Source of the DNA: Saccharophagus sp. K07
GTDB taxonomy: Bacteria > Pseudomonadota > Gammaproteobacteria > Pseudomonadales > Cellvibrionaceae
Length of the DNA: 64,000 bases
Direction: 5' to 3'
NCBI RefSeq assembly: GCF_014336955.1
Contig: NZ_QRAI01000001.1
Coordinates: 620,001 to 684,000 of the forward strand
In this document: positions 1 to 8,641 of the stretch, in pieces
Layout of the letters: every line of letters starts with the position of its first letter
Position numbering within the stretch: position 1 is the stretch's first letter
Program-made: the position numbers and the translations under genes
The notes under the pieces: model-generated
The model's database searches: none
Seen by the model: only the letters and a program-made list of their open reading frames with translations
Told to the model about the DNA's origin: nothing

Positions 1-2
1 TA

Positions 3-1346
3 TCACTTGTGGATTTTGTATTGCATGGATGGGTTACCTATCCTCATACAGCCTACAAGGCAATCTATCAAGCTCAGCCAGCGTCAATATATCGGTGGAA
101 TGTTAATAACCGATTGACAACATCAGTATATTGGGAGCCTCAGCAGACGGAAAAATTTTCCAATTTGGACGAGGCAGCACATTATTTGCGCGAAGGCTTA
201 ACCGGTTATGTTGAGCGCGTGACGGCGTCGATGGATCATGTTGCCCACTTTATTACGGGTGGAGAGGACTCCCGGGTTTTGGCCGGAGTCTTGCCCGCTA
301 GGTTGAAGCGCGACGCCTATATTTTTCTCGATCATATGAATCGCGAAGGTCGGATTGCGAAGGGTGTTGCGCAGGTTTACGGCGCAAACTTTTGTGTTGG
401 TTTTCGTAGCAGGTCGCACTATGTGGATATATTGCCTGAGGCGGCCGAATTGTGCGGCAGTGGTTTTCAGTATCGCCATGCGCATTCGTTCGGATTTCAC
501 GACAGGTATAAGCTCCGTGATTATCCCGCTGTATTTGGCGGTTATTTTTCGGACAATTTGTTGAAAGGATTTTGCGTTCGTACCTTGTCGATCAACCAGC
601 GGTTTGATTTTCTGCCGCAATGGCCGGTTCCATCAGCAGCAGAAATGCCGGCAGTATCCCATCCTCTGTTTTCGTCAAATGTCTTAAATGAGATAACGAA
701 CCGCCGCCGTGCTCATTGGGCGAGAGCGGATAAAGTCGAGTCGGATAACCGGGATCAATGGTTTGCAATCTGGCCGTCCACTATGCGGTCCTCGATTACC
801 AATATCCATGTCAATCGACGTTTGTTCGCGAGCTTCGAGCCTTTTCTATGCAAAGAGGCGGTGAAAGTCTGCGCAGCGGTGCCGGTTCAATGGAAATTAA
901 ATCGCCGTCTTTTTTGGCGAGCATTCCGCTCTGTTTTGTGTCCCTCACGCTGGCATCGTCATGCAGACGGGCGTTTTCCTTTTTTTCCATGGTGGGTGAA
1001 CTTCCCCATCCATTTTGGAACTTCTTTATTTCGCGCAGTCGCGCGTCGTTTAAAGATCAGTACAAGTTATCAGGGGCCATGGTGTGATTGGAATGCTTTA
1101 GGCAGAAGCCCAGAATACAAGACAGCTTTTGCCAGATTAGGTGCGACCTTGCATCAGAGGGATGAAATTACGGATGTTCTTCTTCCTTGTTTCGCGCAAG
1201 CGCAACACCTGTCCATCATTCAAAAAGTTAATCTGATGCAAGCTTTGCATTTGTTCCAAGTGGCGGAAGAGTTTGCGGAAGCACCTACCGAAAAACATCA
1301 TTTAGACACAGAAGAAATTCAACGTGTGAGGAATATTGACCGATGA
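3..1346 (+). CDS. Asparagine-synthase-family protein, 5' end outside window
   Basis: The reading frame is open to the left edge, so the true start lies upstream; the GTG at 9 is only the first possible start inside the window. The segment near residue 80 contains ITGGEDSR, a variant of the SGGxDS PP-loop that binds ATP in the asparagine synthase C-terminal domain. The stretch before it resembles the end of an N-terminal glutaminase-like domain. In surface polysaccharide clusters such proteins are usually inferred to amidate or otherwise modify a sugar acid, but the substrate cannot be read from sequence. The gene overlaps the next glycosyltransferase by four bases (ATGA), so the two are probably translationally coupled. 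The family call is fairly secure; the role is inference. Confidence 0.7.
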   Translation, partial: SLVDFVLHGWVTYPHTAYKAIYQAQPASIYRWNVNNRLTTSVYWEPQQTEKFSNLDEAAHYLREGLTGYVERVTASMDHVAHFITGGEDSRVLAGVLPARLKRDAYIFLDHMNREGRIAKGVAQVYGANFCVGFRSRSHYVDILPEAAELCGSGFQYRHAHSFGFHDRYKLRDYPAVFGGYFSDNLLKGFCVRTLSINQRFDFLPQWPVPSAAEMPAVSHPLFSSNVLNEITNRRRAHWARADKVESDNRDQWFAIWPSTMRSSITNIHVNRRLFASFEPFLCKEAVKVCAAVPVQWKLNRRLFWRAFRSVLCPSRWHRHADGRFPFFPWWVNFPIHFGTSLFRAVARRLKISTSYQGPWCDWNALGRSPEYKTAFARLGATLHQRDEITDVLLPCFAQAQHLSIIQKVNLMQALHLFQVAEEFAEAPTEKHHLDTEEIQRVRNIDR

Positions 1347-2206
1347 ATATCAGCGTAGTGGTTCCGGTCTATCAGCATTGGAATTTGACGGAAAAACTAT
1401 TTAAGGGTTTGGCAGGTCAGACGCTGCCGCAAGATCAGTGGGAAGTGTTGATGGTGGATAACGGCTCCGACCATGTGCCGGCTGCGGAAGAATTGCCTTC
1501 ATTCGTTAAACTTTTGCACTGTGCCAAACCGGGATCTTACGCTGCTCGCAATGTCGCACTTGATCATGCGCGGGGAGAACTGTTGGTATTCACTGACGCG
1601 GATTGTTGCCCGTGCCCTAATTGGCTGAGCCATTTATGGCAAACCTATCTGGAGAGCGATAAGCGCAGTTTAATCGCTGGCGGTATTGAAGTCGCACGAT
1701 TGGAGGCGGGCAGACATACCCTTGTGGAACTCTACGATATGGCGCTTGGCTTATCGCAAGCGCGCTATGTAAAAAATGGTTATGCCGTCACTGCCAACTT
1801 GGCAATTCCGCGCCAGATTTTTGCTGAGATAGGCAAGTTTGACGAGAGCCGCTTTTCAGGCGGTGATCGGGAAATCTGTTTGCGGGCGAAATCCGAAGGC
1901 TTTCCTATGTTGTATCAACCCGCTGCATTGGTGCAGCACCCGGCTCGCCAGCGCTGGAGCGAACTGGTGGCAAAGGTGAAGCGCATCAAAGGAGGGAAAA
2001 TTCGCTCCGGCACTTTAAAAGAACGCACTATCAGTGCCCTACGTACCTATATGCCTCCTGTGTGGGCATGTCTTTCCATTATCAAAAATCGGCGCTTTTC
2101 TGTGCTGCAAAAATTGGGAATTTTGTGGGTGCAAATCAGCTTATGGGGGGTAGAAATGGTGGAAGTGACTTGTCTTTTGCTCGGTAAACAGCCAGAGCGG
2201 AAATGA
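1343..2206 (+). CDS. Glycosyltransferase family 2
   Basis: A 287-residue GT-A fold transferase, probably adding one sugar to the lipid-linked repeat unit at the inner membrane face. The N-terminus (ISVVVPVYQH) is the usual first strand of GT2 enzymes. VDNGSD near residue 38 and the metal-binding TDADC near residue 85 are the expected nucleotide-sugar sites, and FSGGDREIC near residue 170 is the typical acceptor-side acidic motif. It shares PGSYAARN, GYAVTANL and SGGD blocks with the enzyme at 3342-4214, so the two are paralogues within one cluster. The start overlaps the previous stop. No transmembrane segment is obvious. Sugar specificity is unknown. Confidence 0.88.
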   Translation: MNISVVVPVYQHWNLTEKLFKGLAGQTLPQDQWEVLMVDNGSDHVPAAEELPSFVKLLHCAKPGSYAARNVALDHARGELLVFTDADCCPCPNWLSHLWQTYLESDKRSLIAGGIEVARLEAGRHTLVELYDMALGLSQARYVKNGYAVTANLAIPRQIFAEIGKFDESRFSGGDREICLRAKSEGFPMLYQPAALVQHPARQRWSELVAKVKRIKGGKIRSGTLKERTISALRTYMPPVWACLSIIKNRRFSVLQKLGILWVQISLWGVEMVEVTCLLLGKQPERK

Positions 2207-2237
2207 TCCAAGCTAGCGCGAGAAGCATAAGCCGACA

Positions 2238-3326
2238 ATGTATTACTACATAGGTTACTTGATCATTTCTTTCATAGGGGGCTTGCGGCTGGTGCGCAGG
2301 GATACCTGTACGCATCCTTTTTTGCTGTTGTTTTTTGCTGCCACCATCTTTTTGTTTGGATTTCGCTACGGCATAGGTACGGATTACTACAGCTATATTG
2401 GAATCTTTGAGGATATAGAAGCGGGCAGAGGGTTTCACAAGAATCGTCTTGAATTCGGCTATTATTGGGCAAATTATGGTCTGGCTCAACTGGGAATGCC
2501 GGCCCAGAGTATTATCTTTTTTTCTTATTTGGTGACTCTGTCGCTTATCATTTTTACCGCCCGCCGTTATTCCGATAATTTGTTTATCTCAATATTGGTT
2601 CTGGTTTGTTTCGGATTGCTGTTCAAATCAACAAATGTGGTGCGGCAGTGCTTGGCGTTCTCCCTGTGCCTACTAGCCATTCCATACATCCTCAGGCGTG
2701 ACTTTCTGCGTTTTTTGCTCACGGTATCGCTCGCCGCTTTTCTGTTTCATCGGACGGCACTGTTTTTTGTTGGTGCTTATTTTGTGTACTCCATCCCAAG
2801 AAGTCAGCTGCTTTGGTTTTTGTTGTTCCTGTTGGCTGTCTTCATAAAGGTGGCTCATAAGCAGCTGATTGGCACACTGGCGAGTGTGCTGTCGGGACTT
2901 GATTTTGTTTACGCGGGATACTTTATTGACATGCAGCAAATACAACGGTCGGCGACCGGGCTTGGTATCAATTTGCTGCTGGAGCTCGGACTCTTTTTCT
3001 TTATAGTGGCTAATTTGCCCAATATTAAGGACGACGGAAAATCGCGTCTTTTTTTGTCGGTTTATATGATCGGCATATTGCTGAATTTTGCTTTCTCCGG
3101 ATCTGCCATGTTCACTCGCGCCACTTACTATTACTACGATTTTGCTTTTCTGGCTTTGCCGGTAGTAGTGCAGTCCATAAAGCCCGGTCCGGGAAGAGCT
3201 GTTTTCTACTGTTTGTTCTTGGCATATTGCGTAATGCTTTATGTAAATTCGGCATTTTCCGACGACAGTCAATACCAAAACTACGGCAACGTACTGCTGG
3301 GCGCAGGTGAACCCAGTTTAGATTAA
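2238..3326 (+). CDS. EpsG-family polysaccharide polymerase (Wzy-like)
   Basis: A 362-residue integral membrane protein with about ten hydrophobic segments, rich in Phe, Leu and Tyr. The segment FGFRYGIGTDYYSY near residue 37 matches the Arg...Gly-Thr-Asp-Tyr signature of EpsG-type proteins, which are taken to polymerise repeat units of extracellular polysaccharide in the periplasm. A position between two glycosyltransferases and upstream of an initiating transferase fits the polymerase of a Wzx/Wzy-type pathway. No flippase (Wzx) is visible in the window; it may lie to the left. The call rests on topology and the signature, as Wzy proteins have little sequence conservation. Confidence 0.75.
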   Translation: MYYYIGYLIISFIGGLRLVRRDTCTHPFLLLFFAATIFLFGFRYGIGTDYYSYIGIFEDIEAGRGFHKNRLEFGYYWANYGLAQLGMPAQSIIFFSYLVTLSLIIFTARRYSDNLFISILVLVCFGLLFKSTNVVRQCLAFSLCLLAIPYILRRDFLRFLLTVSLAAFLFHRTALFFVGAYFVYSIPRSQLLWFLLFLLAVFIKVAHKQLIGTLASVLSGLDFVYAGYFIDMQQIQRSATGLGINLLLELGLFFFIVANLPNIKDDGKSRLFLSVYMIGILLNFAFSGSAMFTRATYYYYDFAFLALPVVVQSIKPGPGRAVFYCLFLAYCVMLYVNSAFSDDSQYQNYGNVLLGAGEPSLD

Positions 3327-3341
3327 TGAGATTAAGTGGCC

Positions 3342-4214
3342 ATGAATAATCAAATTAGAATAAGCGTAATTGTGCCTCACTATAACGACAATGAGCGATG
3401 TGTGAAGCTGGTTGACGAGATGCTTAGGCAGCATGAGAACTGGCCGTATTTTGAGCTGATCGTTGTCGATAACGGATCTGACGTGCCTCTCAGCCTGCCA
3501 GAGCATCCCGCATTGCAATTGCTTCTCTGCTCGACTCCCGGGTCTTATGCAGCGCGCAATCTCGGCGTGCAACACGCCAAAGGTGAAATTCTGGCTTTTA
3601 CGGATTCCGACTGTATGCCGGATAAGTCTTGGCTTCCGACTATCAAGAACTTTTTTGCGAAAGAGCAAAACACCAACAAGCTCCTGGCTGGCAGAGTGCA
3701 GATGTTTCCCGCCCAAAAAGGAAGGGAAAATCTGTATGAGGCTTACGACTGTTTGCTGGGGCTTGATCAGGAGAATTTCGTTAAGCGCGGTTATGCCATT
3801 ACGGCAAATCTGGTTTTTTTGCGTAAAGTGTATGACACAGTCGGGGGATTTGACTCCGCAAGGCTTTCTGGAGGAGATGCAGCGTTTGTTCGTGCGGCGG
3901 TTCGTTTAGGTAGTGAACTTGTTTATGTAAAAGAGGCTGTTGTTCACCATCCGGCGAGGAACAGCTTTAAAGCCTACGATAAGAAAAATCGTCGCACCAT
4001 CGGTGGGCAAATACGTTGTGGCTCATTAAAATCGCGAATGCTTTTTACAATTCGGAATCTTTTCCCTCCTGTGGTTGAGGTAGTTAAGGTGTTACGCAAA
4101 GAGTCAGAGTTCAAACTCAAAGCGAAAGTGTTTGGTTTCCTGGTTTTGTTGTGGTACATGCGGGCAAAAAATACACTGCACGCTTGGTTGTTTCCGTCCT
4201 ATATGGCGCGCTGA
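3342..4214 (+). CDS. Glycosyltransferase family 2 (paralogue of the 1343 gene)
   Basis: About 290 residues. ISVIVPHYND opens the GT-A fold, VDNGSD and FTDSDC are the nucleotide-sugar and metal sites, and LSGGDAAF is the acceptor-side motif. It can be aligned by eye along its whole length with the product at 1343-2206, including PGSYAARN, GYAITANL, VHHPARN and the basic segment before the C-terminal hydrophobic stretch. This suggests an old duplication with a change of specificity. Two starts compete: GTG at 3336 (a GAG lies 5 bases upstream) and ATG at 3342; I use the ATG. It sits in the same operon, about 15 bases after the polymerase stop. Confidence 0.87.
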   Translation: MNNQIRISVIVPHYNDNERCVKLVDEMLRQHENWPYFELIVVDNGSDVPLSLPEHPALQLLLCSTPGSYAARNLGVQHAKGEILAFTDSDCMPDKSWLPTIKNFFAKEQNTNKLLAGRVQMFPAQKGRENLYEAYDCLLGLDQENFVKRGYAITANLVFLRKVYDTVGGFDSARLSGGDAAFVRAAVRLGSELVYVKEAVVHHPARNSFKAYDKKNRRTIGGQIRCGSLKSRMLFTIRNLFPPVVEVVKVLRKESEFKLKAKVFGFLVLLWYMRAKNTLHAWLFPSYMAR

Positions 4215-4243
4215 TTTTTGATTTCTAAATCTGGTCATCTGTT

Positions 4244-5497
4244 ATGAAAATTATTTACTTGCATCAATATTTCAATACGCCGGAAATGTCTGGCAGTACT
4301 CGAACCTATGAAATGGTCCGCCGTCTGGTGGCTGCAGGGCACGAGGTGCATATTGTCACCTCCTGGCGCGAGCAGGATGGCAAGAAAAAGGAATGGTTTA
4401 CCACTAATGAAGACGGCATAGTGGTGCACTGGTATCCGGTGCCTTATTCGAACCATATGGGTTACAGCCGACGCATCCGCGCGTTTATTCAATTTGTTTT
4501 GGCAGCGAGCAAAAAAGCCGCATCCCTTAAAGGCGATGTGGTGTTTGCCTGCAGCGCGCCACTGACTATTGCCATTCCCGGTGTCATCGCTGCGAGAAAA
4601 AATCGCATTCCAATGATTTTTGAAGTGCGCGATCTTTGGCCGGAGCTGCCCATAGCAATGGGAGCCTTGCGCAATCCTGTCAGCATTTTCCTGGCGCGAG
4701 CTCTGGAACGATGGGCGTATAAAAGTTCGGCCGCAGTTGTAGCTCTGTCGCCGGGAATGAAAGATGGTGTAGTCAAAGCGGGTTATCCGGCGGAAAGGGT
4801 CGCAGTGATTCCGAACAGCAGCGACAACCGTCAATTTGCTCCCAACCCCGAGGCAGGGCAGGCATTTCGCGCTGCGAGACCTTGGCTCGGTTCAAAACCC
4901 TTGCTGATTTACGCCGGCACCTTTGGTCCGATAAATGGCGTCGGTTATATGGTTGATTTGGCAGAGGCGTTACTCGAGCGAAATCCGGATATCCGCATAT
5001 TGCTGGTCGGCGACGGCATGGAACGTCCCAAAGTGATTGAAAAAGCGAAAGCGCGCGGGGTTTACGAGAAGAATTTATTTTTCGAAAACCAGATGCCCAA
5101 AAAAGACGTCACGGCACTGTTTGCAGCAGCGGATATATCATCGAGCCTGTTTATCGATATACCGGAAATGCGCCCCAATTCCGCCAACAAATTTTTCGAT
5201 GCTCTGGCATCCGGCACCCCGGTGCTGATCAATTACGGCGGCTGGCAGCACGATTTGGTGACTTCTAGAGAATGTGGTTTGGCCATGTGGAAAAAGCCTA
5301 TTAATGAGGTGGCGGATATAGTGGCTGAGAAGATTACGGACGCCGAATGGTGTCGTAAGACCGGTGAAGCTGCTCGTCAGCTGGCTGAAACCATGTTTAA
5401 CCGAGACCTGCAGGCAAGACAATTGGAGAAGGTGATTCGAACTGCGGTAGAAACGCCGGATTTGCCGGTCGCACCCCTCGCGGAATTGAACTATTAA
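4244..5497 (+). CDS. Glycosyltransferase family 4 (WbuB-like)
   Basis: A 417-residue GT-B transferase. The N-terminal half starts MKIIYLHQYFNTPEMSGSTR, typical of WbuB/WcaI-type enzymes that move an amino or deoxy sugar from a nucleotide donor to a lipid-linked acceptor. VRDLWPELP near residue 128 is the characteristic N-domain motif. IYAGTFGPINGVGYMVD near residue 224 starts the C-terminal donor-binding domain, and PNSANKFFDALASGTPVL near residue 307 holds the conserved acidic/Lys pocket. These features place it among the enzymes that usually act second or third after the initiating transferase, which is encoded just downstream. The gap to the next gene is 14 bases. Confidence 0.88.
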   Translation: MKIIYLHQYFNTPEMSGSTRTYEMVRRLVAAGHEVHIVTSWREQDGKKKEWFTTNEDGIVVHWYPVPYSNHMGYSRRIRAFIQFVLAASKKAASLKGDVVFACSAPLTIAIPGVIAARKNRIPMIFEVRDLWPELPIAMGALRNPVSIFLARALERWAYKSSAAVVALSPGMKDGVVKAGYPAERVAVIPNSSDNRQFAPNPEAGQAFRAARPWLGSKPLLIYAGTFGPINGVGYMVDLAEALLERNPDIRILLVGDGMERPKVIEKAKARGVYEKNLFFENQMPKKDVTALFAAADISSSLFIDIPEMRPNSANKFFDALASGTPVLINYGGWQHDLVTSRECGLAMWKKPINEVADIVAEKITDAEWCRKTGEAARQLAETMFNRDLQARQLEKVIRTAVETPDLPVAPLAELNY

Positions 5498-5511
5498 TCC
5501 GGAGGTGAACC

Positions 5512-6108
5512 GTGCTCAAGCGTATTTTTGACATATGTGTATCCGCGGCTGCGCTGATTGCGCTTTCCCCGGCCATCCTGATTGTGGCGATTTTGGTTCG
5601 CGTCAAATTGGGCGCGCCTATATTTTTTCGCCAGGTCCGGCCGGGAGTGCATGGCAAGCCATTTGAGATGATTAAATTTCGCAGCATGTTGAATGCGTGG
5701 GATGAGCACGGCCAGCCTCTGCCAAATGACAAACGTCTGACAAAATTTGGCCGGCTTCTGCGTTCGACGAGTCTTGATGAGTTGCCGGAACTTTGGAACG
5801 TGTTAAAAGGTGATATGAGCCTGGTAGGACCCAGGCCGCTCCTAATGGAATATTTGCCTCTGTATAACGAACATCAAGCTCGCCGGCACGAAGTGCGCCC
5901 TGGAATTACCGGCTGGGCACAGGTGAACGGCCGCAACGCGATTTCCTGGGAGCAGAAGTTCGAATACGACGTTTGGTATGTCGATAATCAGAGCTTTTGG
6001 TTGGATTTGAAAATTCTGTTTTTGACAGTGAAAAAAGTCTTGGTACGCGAAGGCATCAGCAGTAGCGAAACAGTTACTATGCCGAAATTTACGGGCAGCA
6101 AGGGATGA
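5512..6108 (+). CDS. PglC-type initiating phosphoglycosyltransferase
   Basis: A 198-residue monotopic phosphoglycosyltransferase that transfers a sugar phosphate to undecaprenyl phosphate, the first membrane step of repeat-unit assembly. It has one N-terminal hydrophobic helix (about residues 8-30), then the core motifs KFRSM, DELPELWNVL with the catalytic Asp-Glu pair, and LVGPRP. The size and absence of extra N-terminal helices match PglC/WcaJ-core enzymes, not the large WbaP type. A GTG start is set by a strong GGAGG at 5501-5505, six bases upstream. With the downstream PglD- and PglE-like genes it suggests a di-N-acetylbacillosamine-type first sugar, which is inference. The stop overlaps the next start. 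Confidence 0.9.
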   Translation: MLKRIFDICVSAAALIALSPAILIVAILVRVKLGAPIFFRQVRPGVHGKPFEMIKFRSMLNAWDEHGQPLPNDKRLTKFGRLLRSTSLDELPELWNVLKGDMSLVGPRPLLMEYLPLYNEHQARRHEVRPGITGWAQVNGRNAISWEQKFEYDVWYVDNQSFWLDLKILFLTVKKVLVREGISSSETVTMPKFTGSKG

Positions 6109-6755
6109 ACATAGAAGCAGATAAATTGATTATCGTCGGCGCCAGTGGATTGGGCAAAGAGGCGGCCTGGGTGGCTCGGCGATGCGGTATGAAACTTCAA
6201 GGATTTGTGGATGATCGGCCGGAGCTGCAGGGCACACAATTTTTCGGCTATCCCGTCATAGGAACCTTGGATGACTGTGTCAATTACACGGATGCGGCTT
6301 TTTTTGTCGCTGTGGGTTCGCCGAGAATCCGGCGGAACATAGTACAGAGGTTGACGAAAGACACAGAATTACATTTCGCCAATTTGGTCGACCCGGGCGC
6401 TTATATTGAGAGCGATGTCGTTCGCATGGGCTCCGGTATTTTGATTTGTGCTGGCACAGTCATTACTGCAGATGTTGTTATTGGGGATCACTGCGTCATC
6501 AATAAATTGTGCAGCGTCGGCCACGATGTAGTGATGGAAAATTTTGTCACATTGGCACCGAAGGTTATGCTGGGTGGACATGTGCATTTGGAGGAAGGTG
6601 TTGAAGTCGGCGCTGCAGCGTCTATTCGCCAAGGAACGCCTGTTCAGCGTGGGGCCATGGTAGGAATGGGCAGTGTCGTTGTAAAAGGAGTCTCTGCCAA
6701 CACGGTTGTATTCGGAAACCCCGCCTCTCCCAAGAAACAACTGGAATCATTCTGA
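6105..6755 (+). CDS. PglD/NeuD-family sugar O- or N-acetyltransferase
   Basis: A 216-residue acetyltransferase. The N-terminal Rossmann-like part (LIIVGASGLGKEAAW, residues 8-22) binds the nucleotide sugar. From about residue 100 to the end there are left-handed beta-helix hexapeptide repeats (for example MGSGILICAGTVITADVVIG) that bind acetyl-CoA. The conserved catalytic His is in VGHDV near residue 143. PglD-type enzymes acetylate UDP-4-amino sugars made by a PglE-type aminotransferase, and one is encoded at 8641, so the pair forms a credible amino-sugar branch. It overlaps the PglC-like gene by four bases. Confidence 0.86.
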   Translation: MNIEADKLIIVGASGLGKEAAWVARRCGMKLQGFVDDRPELQGTQFFGYPVIGTLDDCVNYTDAAFFVAVGSPRIRRNIVQRLTKDTELHFANLVDPGAYIESDVVRMGSGILICAGTVITADVVIGDHCVINKLCSVGHDVVMENFVTLAPKVMLGGHVHLEEGVEVGAAASIRQGTPVQRGAMVGMGSVVVKGVSANTVVFGNPASPKKQLESF

Positions 6756-6775
6756 AAAGGCGATGCAACGACGCT

Positions 6776-8641
6776 ATGCAATATAGAAAAGAAATAGACG
6801 GACTACGGGCGCTTGCAGTACTTCCAGTCATACTATTCCACGCCGGCTTTGAGCTGTTTGGCGGTGGTTTTGTTGGCGTGGATATTTTCTTTGTAATCAG
6901 CGGGTACCTGATTACTACCATCATTATTGACGACATCGAAAAAAAGCGTTTTAGCATCGCTAAATTTTACGAGCGGAGGGTGCGCCGAATTCTTCCTGCG
7001 CTGTTTCTGATGCTCGGAGTCGTTTATATCGCCTCCTGGTTTTTATATTTGCCCGCAGCGCACAAAGTTGCAGGGCAGTACGTTATCAGTTCGATATTCT
7101 CTTTCAGCAATATCCTTCTTTACCTCAAAGGCAAAGATTATTTTGGTCTAGAGCATTCAAATAACCCTCTGTTTCACACCTGGAGCCTGGGGGTTGAAGA
7201 GCAGTTCTATTTTGTCATCCCCGTCGTGCTCTACTTTTTCTGGCGGTCAAATCGCATATGGCAACTTTCTCTGGTGGTTGCGGTAATTGCGTTAAGTCTC
7301 TTGGTCAATTACATCAAGAGGGAAGATGCTTCATTCAATTTTTATATGGTTTTTTCCCGTGCGTGGGAATTGGGTGCAGGAATGCTTGCCGCTGTGCTGA
7401 AGCGCCAGGGAGTGCGGCCAAATCAACCGCTTTCTGTTGTTGGGTTGCTTCTGGTTTTGATATCGGTGGTTGCAATATCCAGTACCCATCCGTATTTAAA
7501 TTTCATTCTGGTGTTCCCGGTTTTGGGGGCATTTTTGCTTATTGTATTTACCACAGAGCACGACCATGTCGGCCGAATATTGTCCCTGAAACCGGTTTTG
7601 CTGATCGGTCTTATCAGCTACAGCCTGTACTTGTGGCATGTGCCTCTGCTGATTTTTGGTACCTATCTTTTTGACAAAGGGGTTGTCCAGCTAGCGGTGT
7701 ATTTTCTGGCTCTTTTTTGCATATCTTATTGGTCATACAAATATGTCGAGACGCCATTTAGAAAAACACTTCCATTGAAACCTGTATTGGCTACGGTCGG
7801 AGTATTGACACTATGCTTGTCAACCATGGGGGTTATTGGCCATGTGAATGGCGGTTATCCCAGCCGGTCAGAGCTTCTATCTCATCTTGAAAACAATAAC
7901 GGCTGGGGATTGCGCTGCAACGGCAATGTCCAGATCGATAAAAAATGTTCTGTCAGTGAAACACCTGCTGTGGCAGTGCTCGGCAACAGTTATTCCATGG
8001 TGTTCGTCAATGCTTTGCGGCATGACTATTCCGCTGACCTGGTACAGCTGACGCAGGATTCCTGTGCAGTCGGTTATATCGACAATGTCGCTGATGTCAA
8101 TTCACTATCATGCGAAGATTTTTATCGGCGAGCAGTGTCAACCATTAAAAGCAGTGAATCTATTCAGACTGTCATTATTTCATCGCCATTCAATAGGGAG
8201 TTGAGTAATGATGAATACAAAGCGTCATTTCTTCGTCTGCTCAATGATCTGAAGCAGAAGAATGTCTATGTTATAGGCCCAACTCCAAGTGCACCGTTTA
8301 AGGTCGGAGAATGCCTGTTCAAGGCGCAGATTTTGGGCCATGCCCAAGGATGTGACTTCGAAGTCGATAACAAACATTATGAAAAGGTGCAGCGCATCGC
8401 AGATTTTGTTAATGGCATAGCACATGTGCGCTTTATTGATATCACCGAAATTATTTGTCCCGCTGGAAAATGTGCAATGAAAATTGGTGATAGCGACTCC
8501 ATGTACATTGACACTGGGCACCTGAGTAAAATGGGTGCCAAAGTCGTTACAGCAAAAATCGCATCCTTGATGGGCTTCCGCTCAGACAATTCGGCGGAAA
8601 TTTCCTTGTCTACTGATTCAGTTATCTCGGAGTCTCTTTAA
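6776..8641 (+). CDS. Acyltransferase-3 family membrane protein with C-terminal SGNH domain
   Basis: A 621-residue OafA-type O-acetyltransferase that would decorate the polysaccharide. The N-terminal domain starts YRKEIDGLRALAVLPVI, with the conserved Arg-x10-His region in about ten membrane helices up to residue 360; GVEEQFYF near residue 140 is also typical. The remaining 250 residues form a periplasmic SGNH hydrolase-like domain. Its nucleophile block reads LGNSYS instead of the usual GDSH, and its last block reads DTGHLS, supplying the Asp/His pair. The last base of the stop is the first base of the next ATG. The substrate and acyl group are unknown. Confidence 0.87.
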   Translation: MQYRKEIDGLRALAVLPVILFHAGFELFGGGFVGVDIFFVISGYLITTIIIDDIEKKRFSIAKFYERRVRRILPALFLMLGVVYIASWFLYLPAAHKVAGQYVISSIFSFSNILLYLKGKDYFGLEHSNNPLFHTWSLGVEEQFYFVIPVVLYFFWRSNRIWQLSLVVAVIALSLLVNYIKREDASFNFYMVFSRAWELGAGMLAAVLKRQGVRPNQPLSVVGLLLVLISVVAISSTHPYLNFILVFPVLGAFLLIVFTTEHDHVGRILSLKPVLLIGLISYSLYLWHVPLLIFGTYLFDKGVVQLAVYFLALFCISYWSYKYVETPFRKTLPLKPVLATVGVLTLCLSTMGVIGHVNGGYPSRSELLSHLENNNGWGLRCNGNVQIDKKCSVSETPAVAVLGNSYSMVFVNALRHDYSADLVQLTQDSCAVGYIDNVADVNSLSCEDFYRRAVSTIKSSESIQTVIISSPFNRELSNDEYKASFLRLLNDLKQKNVYVIGPTPSAPFKVGECLFKAQILGHAQGCDFEVDNKHYEKVQRIADFVNGIAHVRFIDITEIICPAGKCAMKIGDSDSMYIDTGHLSKMGAKVVTAKIASLMGFRSDNSAEISLSTDSVISESL

